This document shows, in pieces, positions 26,177 through 34,959 of a stretch of DNA of 64,000 bases. The notes beneath the pieces were generated by a model. That model was not told where the DNA came from, searched no databases, and saw only the letters and a list, made by a program, of their open reading frames with translations. Position 1 is the stretch's first letter; each line of letters starts with the position of its first letter. The position numbers and the translations under genes were made by a program. The DNA is from [Ruminococcus] torques ATCC 27756 (GTDB taxonomy: Bacteria > Bacillota > Clostridia > Lachnospirales > Lachnospiraceae), in contig NZ_DS264345.1 in the NCBI RefSeq assembly GCF_000153925.1, positions 62,001-126,000 of the forward strand, given 5' to 3'.

Positions 26177-26243
26177 AATCTGAAAAACGTAAAATCCGAA
26201 AAGAAAACGAAACAAAAAAACAGAACAGAAGAAGGTACAGCTA

Positions 26244-26286
26244 AAAAGCGACTGGTTTCTTGAGATCAGAAACCAATCGCTTTTTT
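26244..26286. terminator. Bidirectional terminator overlapping the HAD gene end
   Basis: AAAAGCGA(C)TGGTTTC pairs with GAAACCA(A)TCGCTTTT around TTGAGATCA. The T-run follows on the plus strand and the A-run precedes on the left, so it works both ways. It contains the last codons and stop of the minus-strand HAD gene. Confidence 0.88.
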
Positions 26287-26856
26287 CACATCGTCGATAT
26301 TGCCGTTGAAAACAATTCCGTCCATACCAAGAGAACGCGCGGCATTGATATTTTTTTCCAGATCGTCGATAAAGAAACATTCTTTCGGATCAAGGGAAAA
26401 CGTTTCAAACAAGTAACGGTAGATTGCAGGATCGGGTTTTGCCATTTTAAGAGGAGCGGAAAATACAATTCCGCTGAACTCCTTCAGAAAATCATAGTTG
26501 ACGGCATATTCGGCAAAATAGGTCGGTGCATTTGATAATAGATACAACGGAATGTTACGCTCTTTTAACTCATCTATAAAGCGCAGCGTATCGTTGATCG
26601 GCGTCAGGTGACGCGGCCACTCGCGAAAAAGTGTCTGTACGGCAGATTCTAACCGGTCGGGGAGTGAAGCTGCAATATTGTCTATGTTTTGTTCATAGTC
26701 TACCGAACCATTGTCAATATCATCCCATCTTGAAAAAATTGCGGTAAAGAGAAGTTCCTGATCTTCTTCGCAGGAAGAAAAATGTTTTACAAGATCACGT
26801 CCGTTAAATTTACCTATTACATTTCCGAAATCAAAAACAATATTTTTATATTTCAT
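26266..26856 (-). CDS. HAD-superfamily hydrolase (YihX-like)
   Basis: 196 residues. Motif I is FDFGNV (nucleophile D9, with Gly at the usual second Asp position, as in YihX and haloacid dehalogenases), motif II is LLSNAP, motif III lies around KMAKPDPAIYRYL, and motif IV is CFFIDDLEKNINAAR. A helical cap is inserted after motif I. It is probably a phosphatase of sugar phosphates or nucleotides in the cytoplasm. The substrate cannot be told. It is transcribed towards lspA and ends inside the shared terminator. Confidence 0.88.
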   Translation of the reverse strand: MKYKNIVFDFGNVIGKFNGRDLVKHFSSCEEDQELLFTAIFSRWDDIDNGSVDYEQNIDNIAASLPDRLESAVQTLFREWPRHLTPINDTLRFIDELKERNIPLYLLSNAPTYFAEYAVNYDFLKEFSGIVFSAPLKMAKPDPAIYRYLFETFSLDPKECFFIDDLEKNINAARSLGMDGIVFNGNIDDVKKAIGF

Positions 26857-27029
26857 AGCATTTATACCTCATATTATTACAATTATCATCATTAGTTTAG
26901 TGGCATTTTCATACTTTGTCAAATGCTTTAAAAGATAAGGAATTTAGATCATACATGTTTAAAATCTACATTTATTGCAGTAGACAGATGGTGCGTGTTA
27001 TACTGGAAAAAACAAGAAAGAGGTGTTGT

Positions 27030-27896
27030 ATGTCTATTATTCAAATTATAAAAGAACAGATGAATATGACGGAACGAGAGCGGGATATATGCAGATATAT
27101 TTTGGAAAATCCGGAAAAAATAGAAGAAATGTCTTCAAGAGAATTAGGGCATGCGACTTTTACAAGCGCCGCTTCCGTAACTCGATTTTGTCAAAAGATA
27201 GGGGTAAAAGGTTTTCCTGAATTTAAAATGCAGTTTGTCCGGGAGTTGAGAACCGGGGGAATGGAAGACGTTTCCGCAGTTACGATGTCGGAGCGGGAAA
27301 ATGTGGTTACTATGGTTCGGAAAGCGGAAAAGATACAAAGACAGGCGGTGGAGGAGACGAATAAAGAACTCTCTTATACTCAGTTAGTGCGGATCGGAAA
27401 GTTGATCGCAGATGCGTCTTGTGTTGATTTTTATGTATATGATATGAATATTTATTTGGCGAAATACGGATGCGCCTTGTTTTTTCATGCCGGGAAATTG
27501 TCGAGTGTTCACTCGGAAATTAATATACAAGGGCTGCATGCGGCCATGCCCGCAGACGGACATGTGGCAATTATTATCAGTCATACGGGCAAAAACGAGC
27601 AGCTGGCGGAGATTGAAAAAATGCTGCACAGGGGAGGAACGAAAATTATCGTAATCTCCGGAAACAGGAAAGGCGTGGTAGGTCAATATGCAACAGAGTT
27701 TTTATACGCGGCAGGTTCTGAAAAAGTGGAAGAATTTTGGAGTTCCACGTTTTTTGCATCGGGGAAATATCTTCTTGATATTTTATATGGAATGGAATTT
27801 AGCAGACGGTACGAAGAAAATATTGCTTTAAACAGCAGATATGAAAAGTCAGGCAAGAATCTTCTGTGGAGATTTTCCGAAAAAGAGAGTGATTAA
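27030..27896 (+). CDS. RpiR/MurR family transcriptional regulator
   Basis: 288 residues from ATG 27030 (AGAGG upstream); the open frame extends further 5' without a site. An N-terminal HTH_6 domain (MTERERDICRYILENPEKIE, then SAASVTRFCQKIGVKGFPEFK) is followed by a SIS phosphosugar-binding domain (VAIIISHTGKNEQLAEIE and KIIVISGN). Regulators of this kind sense phosphosugars and control their catabolism. The next intact gene downstream encodes a GH1 phospho-beta-glucosidase, the likely target. A transposase remnant now separates the two. Confidence 0.88.
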   Translation: MSIIQIIKEQMNMTERERDICRYILENPEKIEEMSSRELGHATFTSAASVTRFCQKIGVKGFPEFKMQFVRELRTGGMEDVSAVTMSERENVVTMVRKAEKIQRQAVEETNKELSYTQLVRIGKLIADASCVDFYVYDMNIYLAKYGCALFFHAGKLSSVHSEINIQGLHAAMPADGHVAIIISHTGKNEQLAEIEKMLHRGGTKIIVISGNRKGVVGQYATEFLYAAGSEKVEEFWSSTFFASGKYLLDILYGMEFSRRYEENIALNSRYEKSGKNLLWRFSEKESD

Positions 27897-28109
27897 AAAT
27901 AACAGAGTAGTAAAAAGACAGAGTGAAAACTTTTCCTTTCTGAAAGATCAGATATGGAGAAGTTTTTATGCTTTATACATTTTGCACAAAATACAGGACA
28001 GATTTTTTACATCTGAAACGAAATTGCATAAAACGGAACGCGAAAGTAGTTAATTTTGAAACAGATAAACAAAAAAGTATGAATGAATTGAAAAAAATCA
28101 TCAGATTAT

Positions 28110-28619
28110 TTAAACTGATGTCAAGATCAAAAGAGAAATGTGCACAAACTCTCTTAGAATCGGAGCAATATGATGTTTGATCATCATACTCATGGAAGCA
28201 AGGTTAGAATCAATACGTTGGCAGATCGGTTCAGTGATATCAACTAAGTGATCGAACATCGATTGTAAGTCCATAAGAAAGTCCTGTTTAAAGCGGGTAA
28301 ATTTTGAGGCATCAGGAACAACACGGAAGCCACAGAAATCCCGTAGTTCCTGAGAATATTTTAAAAATATAATCAGAAGAGTATCCGTCGGGATTGAGAA
28401 AATGCGCTGAATAAGGAGAACCTTAATCATAGGATAAAGTGGATGCTTGCGAGGTCTTCCTGTGGAAGCGTGAAAATGAGTAACAAAAGAAACAGGAACA
28501 ATTTCATCAAGATTAATGGTTTGGTGAAGTAGAGAAAGAAACTGATATTTGTCATTATCGAATTTGTTTTGGCAATCTTCAAAAATTTCTGCCAAAGTGA
28601 GCTGCTTATATGGTATCAT
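28110..28619 (-). pseudogene. Truncated transposase (IS1182/IS5-like N-terminal domain)
   Basis: The first ~140 residues match a transposase N-terminal domain (MIPYKQLTLAEIFEDCQNKF, then FHASTGRPRKHPLYPMIKVLL and FRVVPDASKFTRFKQDF). After about residue 145 the frame drifts into unrelated residues and stops, so the catalytic DDE part is absent. ATG 28619 has a plausible AAAGGAG upstream. The fragment sits head-on between the RpiR regulator and the GH1 gene. It cannot transpose by itself. No intact inverted repeats were seen. Confidence 0.8.
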
Positions 28620-28716
28620 ATAGGTACATCTCCTTTCGGGTGGTTGGTTTATAGTTTCTAGGCAACTCTATTTTACCACAATCCGTTGAGGAGATATTTT
28701 GTTTTATAAAAGTTAA

Positions 28717-30225
<1,509 letters not shown>

Positions 30226-30286
30226 TTTTAAAGATAAAATAAAAAGAAGAATAAGCGGAAGAAAAGAAATAATGCGCTATACCCCC

Positions 30287-30315
30287 TTGATTTTTGAAGC
30301 AGTATATTCTATATT
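30287..30315 (+). promoter_or_regulatory. Promoter of the tmRNA/tRNA operon
   Basis: TTGATT and TATATT with a 17-base spacer, about 45 bases before the mature tmRNA 5' end. Confidence 0.75.
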
Positions 30316-30360
30316 ATAAATGATGTAAAAATTACATCTTCTGTACAACCTGACAGACGA

Positions 30361-30702
30361 GGGCTTGTACTGGTTTCGACAGGGATCTTGAAGATGGAGA
30401 AGCTATCCGCAGGCTGATGCGTTAAATCGCAAACTTAAAATTAAACGCTAACGATAATTTCGAATTAGCTGCGGCCTAATTGCCGCATGTCGGCTCTGTG
30501 GCACTCACACCACGGAAATCCGGCATCAACGATGTGAGAAACGATATTGGCAAAGCTTTGAGCCGATAGGCGTATCATGAAGCTACTGAAACCGTAAGGG
30601 TGTTAGTTCCCGTGCGGCAGAGGGAATGAAAAAGAACTGACTATGATAGTAGAAGTACATGGGATAGGTTTTTGGACGCGGGTTCGATTCCCGCCAGGTC
30701 CA
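30361..30702 (+). ncRNA. ssrA: Transfer-messenger RNA (tmRNA)
   Basis: The 5' end GGGCTTGTACTGGTTTCGAC is the standard tmRNA tRNA-like start. The 3' end has a T arm (GCGGGTTCGATTCCCGC) and CAGGTCC, which pairs with the 5' GGGCTTG. The tag reading frame is GCT AAC GAT AAT TTC GAA TTA GCT GCG GCC TAA at 30447-30479, giving the peptide ANDNFELAAA. CCA is not encoded. It rescues stalled ribosomes together with SmpB, which is not in this window. Confidence 0.97.
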
Positions 30703-30705
30703 TAA

Positions 30706-30778
30706 GGGGTATTAGCGCAGTTGGGAGCGCGCAACATTCGCATTGTTGAGGCCAGGGGTTCGACTCCCCTATACTCCA
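30706..30778 (+). tRNA. tRNA-Ala, anticodon CGC
   Basis: A full 73-base cloverleaf: acceptor GGGGTAT/ATACTCC with the alanine identity pair G3-U70, D stem GCGC/GCGC, anticodon stem CAACA/TGTTG with loop TTCGCAT (anticodon CGC), a five-base variable loop and T stem AGGGG/CCCCT. It starts three bases after tmRNA and shares its terminator, so the two are cotranscribed. CCA is not encoded. Confidence 0.95.
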
Positions 30779-30781
30779 TGG

Positions 30782-30843
30782 AAAAAGCGCCCACACAAAA
30801 ATCATTGTTTGAAAAAACAGGATTTTTGTGTGGGCGCTTTTTG
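30782..30843 (+). terminator. Terminator of the tmRNA-tRNA operon, 22-bp stem
   Basis: 30782-30803 (AAAAAGCGCCCACAC...) is perfectly complementary to 30821-30842 (...GTGTGGGCGCTTTTT), with a loop of 17 bases. Confidence 0.93.
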
Positions 30844-30909
30844 TATAGCCGGCAAGCCAAAGTCCGGAATTGTTCAAGATCCCGGCGGCTGCTTTAGAAT
30901 AAATTTCAT

Positions 30910-30964
30910 TTTACATAGATTTAACATAGCGCTGATTTTACATTTTACATTTGTTATTTATGAT
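30910..30964 (+). promoter_or_regulatory. PhoP-box-like repeats and -10 box upstream of pstS
   Basis: Four TT(T/A)ACA hexamers at 30910, 30921, 30937 and 30944. The first two are spaced 11 bases apart, as in PhoP/PhoB boxes, and TATGAT lies at 30959-30964. This would place pstS under phosphate-starvation control. Inferred from pattern only. Confidence 0.6.
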
Positions 30965-31106
30965 AGTCAATGTGCAAAGGAGCACAAAAGAAAACAGCGA
31001 AATGTGAAGTTGGTTTTAGGTGTTTTCGCTGAATAGAAAGAAATAAAAAAGAATAAAAGAAAACAAAAAAATGAAAAAGCGGAAGCAAAAAGGAGATTGT
31101 AAGACT

Positions 31107-32039
31107 ATGAAAATGAAAAAGTTTATCGCAGTTGTATCTATGGTAGGAATGTTGGCAGCAGCTATGACAGGCTGTGGATCAGGAAGCGATGATGCAAAAG
31201 ATGCGGATAAAGGCGGAGATGCAAAATATGCAGGAGACTGGGACAGCGCAAATGACATTACAGTTGTTTCCCGTGAGGATGGTTCGGGAACAAGAGGCGC
31301 GTTTATCGAATTGTTCGGCATTCAGGAAGAAGTTGACGGAGAAAAAGTCGACATGACGACAACGGAAGCGCAGATCACAAACAATACTTCGGTTATGATG
31401 ACAACAGTGGAAGGAAATGAATATGCGATCGGATATATTTCTCTTGGATCTCTTGATGAGGACGCTGTAAAAGCACTTAAGATCGACGGAGCCGAAGCAA
31501 CGGCAGAAAATATTGAAAACGGAAGTTACAAAGTATCCAGACCGTTTAATGTAGCAGTAAAGAAAGATCTGGACAATGAAGCGGCAAAAGATTTTATGAG
31601 TTTTATCATGAGTACGGAAGGTCAGAAAGTTGTAGAAGAAGCAGGTTACATACCGGTATCCGATGTTCAGGCATATGCAGGAACTAAGCCGGAAGGAAGC
31701 GTAGTTGTAGGAGGATCTTCTTCTGTAGCTCCGGTAATGGAGAAACTTGTAGAGGCATACAAAAAAGTGAATCCGAATGCAAATGTTGAACTTCAGTCAT
31801 CCGATTCAACGACAGGTATGACATCTGCCATCGAAGGAAGCTATGATATCGGTATGGCATCAAGAGAGCTGAAAGACGAAGAAAAAGAGAAACTGGAAGG
31901 AACAGTCATTGCGACAGACGGTATCGCAGTGATCGTAAACAAAGCGAACCCGACAGAAGAGATGACATCTGATCAGGTAAAATCCATCTACCTCGGAGAC
32001 GTACTTACATGGGATAAGAGACATGAACAATCAAAGTAG
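31107..32039 (+). CDS. pstS: Phosphate ABC transporter substrate-binding lipoprotein PstS, 3' end altered
   Basis: 310 residues from ATG 31107 (AAAGGAG upstream). A lipoprotein signal peptide ends in AAMTGCGSG (lipobox Cys ~24). The two lobes are in permuted order: VVSREDGSGTRGAFIELFG and the rest of the PstS C-terminal half come first, then VVVGGSSSVAPVMEKLVEAY and IGMASRELKDEEKE, as in related clostridial proteins I recall. The sequence becomes foreign after YLGDVLTWD (about 32,015), followed by only KRHEQSK. No pstC, pstA or pstB follows, because mobile DNA begins here. The binding protein may still fold, but its transporter is not adjacent. Confidence 0.82.
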   Translation: MKMKKFIAVVSMVGMLAAAMTGCGSGSDDAKDADKGGDAKYAGDWDSANDITVVSREDGSGTRGAFIELFGIQEEVDGEKVDMTTTEAQITNNTSVMMTTVEGNEYAIGYISLGSLDEDAVKALKIDGAEATAENIENGSYKVSRPFNVAVKKDLDNEAAKDFMSFIMSTEGQKVVEEAGYIPVSDVQAYAGTKPEGSVVVGGSSSVAPVMEKLVEAYKKVNPNANVELQSSDSTTGMTSAIEGSYDIGMASRELKDEEKEKLEGTVIATDGIAVIVNKANPTEEMTSDQVKSIYLGDVLTWDKRHEQSK

Positions 32040-32061
32040 ACTCTTTTAATTCTATATCTGA

Positions 32062-32694
32062 GATCTAAAAGTAAGTTTAAAGATTTATGAGGCGAAGAAG
32101 GATTCCATTTCTCATACGAAGTTTTTGTTTGATCAATACGAAAAGAATGAGAAAAAGAAAAGAATGCTGAATTTACAAAAAACCCAGCAACTCATGGAAA
32201 TTGATAGTGAGATTGAGCAAAACAAAGAAATCATGGATGACTTTATTGATACCATTTTGGAAATCCATGAATCCATTATGGGAAATAAGGAATGTTCGTT
32301 TAGCCTCCAGACTGTTGATAAGGCACGAAAGAAAACACCAGTTGAGTTGACGCTTCGTATTTACGATGATGGAAGCCATAGTGTAGACAGAACAAAGGTG
32401 TTCATTTATGATATGGCGTTATTATTTAATCAATACACCAGAGACAGGCATCCGTTGTTTTTGGTACATGACAACATTTTCGATGTGGATCAAGATACGT
32501 TAGTTCAATGTTTAAATTATATTTATAAGCAGGAAGAGCAGTATCAGGATTTTCAATATATCCTTACGTTGAATCGGGATAAAATCGAAAATGAAGAACA
32601 GCGGAAATTAATCCAGATGGATATTGATGAACATCAGGTAGCTGTGTTTACGAAAGAAAAGAAATTTTTAGGACGGAACTATCAGGAAAAATAG
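32062..32694 (+). pseudogene. 5'-truncated DUF2326 (YydD-like) gene
   Basis: The frame is open from 32062 without a proper start (only TTG 32125). It reads EAKKDSISHTKFLFDQYEKN, then a coiled coil and the conserved DUF2326 tail (TLRIYDDGSHSVDRTKVFIYDMALLF, HPLFLVHDNIFDVDQDTLVQ). DUF2326 is the C-terminal part of long SMC/RecN-like ATPases found in ABC-3C type defence loci. The ATPase N-terminal part is missing, so this is a remnant. The junction with pstS is at about 32,015-32,060. Confidence 0.75.
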
Positions 32695-32740
32695 TAGCGT
32701 ATGTAGAAGGAATGTTTTGTTCTAAGTTTGGAGGTATTTC

Positions 32741-32932
32741 ATGCATTTAAGAAAAGCAGCGGAAGATGTTTCAGTTTTGAAAATGCGATGTTCTATTAAT
32801 GCAGATACTATGACGAAAGCAGAACTTCACCAAAAGCTGAAAACAGGATACCGAGATATTGGGAAAGGAAGAGTGAGAAACGCTTCGAAGGCTTTTGAAG
32901 AATGGCAGAGAAAATGTGAAACCAGTGAATAG
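32741..32932 (+). CDS. Small antitoxin-like protein
   Basis: 63 residues, ATG 32741 with TTGGAGG upstream. The C-terminal stretch MTKAELHQKLKTGYRDIGKG...AFEEWQ resembles the C-terminal helix of RelB/DinJ or Phd-type antitoxins (MTxEQL...GxxDIxxGR...). The N-terminus does not show a clear ribbon-helix-helix. It precedes a UPF0175-like gene by 15 bases on the same strand. No toxin gene is recognisable, so the pair may be what is left of a toxin-antitoxin locus. Confidence 0.45.
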   Translation: MHLRKAAEDVSVLKMRCSINADTMTKAELHQKLKTGYRDIGKGRVRNASKAFEEWQRKCETSE

Positions 32933-32947
32933 TGAAAGGATGAAAAT

Positions 32948-33142
32948 ATGCAGATTGAGATTCAAATACCGAAAGCTGTTTTATTTGATGTCAAGTATAC
33001 GGTAGAACAAGCAACCAATTTTGCAAAGAAAGAAGTTGCACTTGGATTCTATATGCAAAAAGGGGTGTCAGTTGCACTGTGTTCACAGATTGCAGGTATG
33101 TCGGAGAAAGAATTTCTAGTAGAAGTAAAAGATAGGAAATAG
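32948..33142 (+). CDS. UPF0175-like small protein
   Basis: 64 residues, ATG 32948 after AAAGGA. The pattern is MQIEIQIPKAVLFDV, a helical stretch with EQATNFAKKEVALGFYMQKG, then VALCSQIAGMSEKEFLVEV. This matches the UPF0175 layout, whose members act as antitoxin-like DNA-binding proteins with a short HTH. It forms a unit with the preceding small gene. A strong promoter starts directly after its stop codon. Confidence 0.6.
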   Translation: MQIEIQIPKAVLFDVKYTVEQATNFAKKEVALGFYMQKGVSVALCSQIAGMSEKEFLVEVKDRK

Positions 33143-33145
33143 TTT

Positions 33146-33174
33146 TTGACAAATCTGTTAAAAAAAAGTATGAT
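33146..33174 (+). promoter_or_regulatory. Strong promoter of an RNA without ORF
   Basis: Consensus TTGACA and TATGAT separated by 17 bases. No coding gene follows; about 200 bases of hairpin-rich sequence and a terminator do. Confidence 0.82.
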
Positions 33175-33180
33175 AAAAAG

Positions 33181-33375
33181 TAATCGCACTACAGAAACTT
33201 GCGAAGCCTGTAGTCTGGAAGGTTTCTTCGGGAACCTTTCGTTATATATGGTAAAGTCATGATTAAATTTCACAGTGAAGTAATTAAGAACTGTGAGATG
33301 TGATAAAAAATGAAGCCGTAGGACCGCAAGGTATAGCTTCTGGAGGCTCCCCAGTTTAGCTGGGGAGTTTTTCTT
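33181..33375 (+). ncRNA. Candidate structured small RNA (~195 nt)
   Basis: Between a consensus promoter and a terminator lie successive hairpins: CTACAG...CTGTAG; AAGGTTTC-TTCG-GGAACCTT (a UUCG-type loop); CACAGT...ACTGTG; GAAGC...GCTTC enclosing ACC-GCAA-GGT; then the terminator CTCCCCAG/CTGGGGAG. No ribosome site or reading frame of note. It does not match 6S, SRP, RNase P or tmRNA as I know them. It could be a regulatory RNA of the mobile region or a leader whose gene was lost. Confidence 0.55.
33347..33374 (+). terminator. Terminator of the candidate RNA
   Basis: CTCCCCAG and CTGGGGAG flank TTTAG and are followed by TTTTTCTTT. Confidence 0.88.
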
Positions 33376-33426
33376 TATCATATTTTAAAGAAAACAGAAA
33401 ATGAAAACAAAATAATAAAGAAACCA

Positions 33427-33470
33427 GGCAGGATATGTTCCCGTGAAAAGGAAGGTATCCTGCCTTTTTT
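33427..33470 (+). terminator. Second rho-independent terminator
   Basis: GGCAGGATA pairs with TATCCTGCC across ~20 bases and is followed by six T. Its gene is not visible; it may be left over from a lost gene. Confidence 0.7.
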
Positions 33471-33551
33471 GCATGAAAGTCTAACTATTAAAAGTCAAGG
33501 TTAAAATGAAGATTTTTTGAGTAAATTGCAGAAATGCTTTTCAGATATATT

Positions 33552-33573
33552 TGAACCTTGAAAACTGCATGAC
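33552..33573 (+). repeat. 22-base leader motif, copy 1
   Basis: TGAACCTTGAAAACTGCATG (and two more bases) matches 51414-51435 with two mismatches. It is followed by a small hairpin (GAGCATC...GGTGCTC) and AAAGGAG. The short frame behind it (MKLNFMLLYDKAAL...) stops after 20 codons inside the IS110 fragment. Confidence 0.6.
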
Positions 33574-33622
33574 AATAAGAGCATCTTTGCAGGTGCTCTA
33601 AAAGGAGATATGAAGTTAAATT

Positions 33623-34112
33623 TTATGCTGCTCTATGATAAAGCTGCCCTGACTTTTCTAGTTGGTAAATAACCCTGACCAGTTTCTTGGCAGCATGGGA
33701 TATGGCAACATTATAGTGTTTGCCTTCGGAACGCTTCTTTGCAAGATAAGCAGAGAACTGATTATCCCAAATGCAGACAAATTTTGTCGCATTAAACAGC
33801 GCATAGCGGAGGTAACGGGAACCACGCTTTTCCATGTGAGAATAACAGCCGTCAAGCTGACCTGATTGGTAAGTAGAGGGAGAAAGTCCTGCATAGGCAA
33901 GTATCTTGTCAGGGGAACTAAAACGGTTGAAGTCGCCAATCTCAGCAATGATCATCGCACCCATTCGGTAATTGATACCAGGGATGGAAAGAATTGGAGA
34001 GCGGATTTCGTCCATAATGGATTTAATGAAGCATTCTATTTCATCAATCTCAGAAGTTAATTCCTGAATAAGCCGAATTGTGTGCTTTAGTTTGTCTGAA
34101 GCTGTGCGCCTA
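33623..34112 (-). pseudogene. IS110-family transposase, 3' fragment
   Basis: The C-terminal domain of an IS110 (DEDD/Tnp-IS110) transposase: ILSIPGINYRMGAMIIAEIGDF, then YAGLSPSTYQSG and EKRGSRYLRYALFNATKF. Upstream the frame stays open through a coiled coil (SDKLKHTIRLIQELTSEIDE) to about 34,112 and then meets mobC sequence. The RuvC-like N-terminal catalytic domain is gone, so it is inactive. The element entered or recombined within mobC. Confidence 0.85.
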
Positions 34113-34230
34113 AGATCAGGGAACGTAAAAATTCCTCCCTGCTTAGTCCACTCTTTGCGACCTGCCCGTCCAGATGCCGAAGTTCTTTCGCATTCAAACG
34201 GACAGGAACTACATGGTTTCGTTTTCTCAT
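34105..34230 (-). pseudogene. MobC-like mobilization protein, truncated
   Basis: ATG 34230 starts MRKRNHVVPVRLNAKELRHL and continues GLSREEFLRSLILG, the ribbon-helix-helix start of MobC relaxosome proteins. After about 40 residues it runs into the IS110 fragment (ending in AQLQTN by read-through). Intact MobC is around 110 residues. It would normally precede the relaxase gene on the same strand; here the relaxase fragment lies on the opposite strand, evidence for an inversion. Confidence 0.7.
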
Positions 34231-34253
34231 TCGACCACCTACCTTTCCTTCTT

Positions 34254-34616
34254 TTATGCTGTCTCTAAGGGATACACCTGAATCCCCCTGCGTTCCATCT
34301 GCCAGAGGAATTCCCCGATCTCCCAAATCTGCCCATTCACATCCACCTGCTTCCCATCCACAAAGCGGCAGAGCCCAATCTCTTTCGTTCCGTCCTCTGC
34401 CATCATGCAAAGGCTTTCCCCATCCGAAAGGGAGAACCTCTCTATTCCTTCCCGATCCCGGAAATGGATTGTTTTCAGTTCTCCCTTCTTCTGTCTGCGT
34501 ATCCGCATCTGTTCCATCTGCTGATCCTCCTGCTTTCCGGCAACTACACAGCACATGATTCCAATGCCAAAGGCTGCGCCTGCCACTATCCCAAGAGCCA
34601 TTCCTGCAAAAAACAT
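34254..34616 (-). CDS. Small membrane protein, DUF3789-like N-terminus (conjugative element)
   Basis: 120 residues from ATG 34616 (AAGGAG upstream). A single N-terminal membrane helix (MFFAGMALGIVAGAAFGIGI) resembles DUF3789 proteins found near mobC in clostridial conjugative elements. The soluble tail contains RFSLSDGESLCMMAEDG and WEIGEFLWQMERRGI, of unknown function. It lies just upstream of mobC on the same strand, in the usual order. Confidence 0.6.
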   Translation of the reverse strand: MFFAGMALGIVAGAAFGIGIMCCVVAGKQEDQQMEQMRIRRQKKGELKTIHFRDREGIERFSLSDGESLCMMAEDGTKEIGLCRFVDGKQVDVNGQIWEIGEFLWQMERRGIQVYPLETA

Positions 34617-34743
34617 TTCACTTCTCTCCTTTCTCGACTGCCGGGGGATTGGGGTTCTCCCCAAAGTGCGTTTGGATATCCAAACGCTATGCTTGCCAAA
34701 CCAGTTCCATCGATTCAAATCGACTCCCCCATGCAAGTTCTCT

Positions 34744-34959
34744 TTAACGTTCTCTTTGATATTTCTTCACTGGATGGATCAACTTTTTATAGTCATTCGC
34801 CATTCGACCTAAAATACAATATCCATCGGCACCATCCGCCACCTGATTTTCATATTCCTTTATTGGTAACATAGGCAGTTTCGGATCATCCTCCTTCCAA
34901 AGTTTCATTCCATAAGAAAGGCGGGGTACAGGGCTACCATCTGGTGCAGAGTTTTGCAA
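34744..34959 (-). CDS. Unrecognised small ORF at an inversion junction
   Basis: 71 residues from TTG 34959, with no good ribosome site. It reads MKLWKEDDPKLPMLPIKEYE and DGADGYCILGRMANDYKKL. The composition looks like real protein, and the strand agrees with the DUF3789-like and mobC genes. Its first codons overlap the 5' edge of the oppositely oriented relaxase fragment. It is probably the C-terminal end of a gene cut by the rearrangement. I do not recognise a family. Confidence 0.35.
   Translation of the reverse strand: MQNSAPDGSPVPRLSYGMKLWKEDDPKLPMLPIKEYENQVADGADGYCILGRMANDYKKLIHPVKKYQRER

Noticed and set aside
30603-30877. Minus-strand ORFs of 78-85 codons over tmRNA and tRNA
   Set aside because: They are antisense to clear RNA genes and their terminator. 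The residues follow from the tRNA T-arm sequence (PGGNRTRVQKP), a known false-ORF pattern.
33146-33375. IS110 bridge RNA for the adjacent transposase fragment
   Set aside because: The RNA promoter points the other way and lies beyond the 3' end of a truncated transposase. IS110 bridge RNAs lie at the 5' side of the gene, so the link is unsupported.
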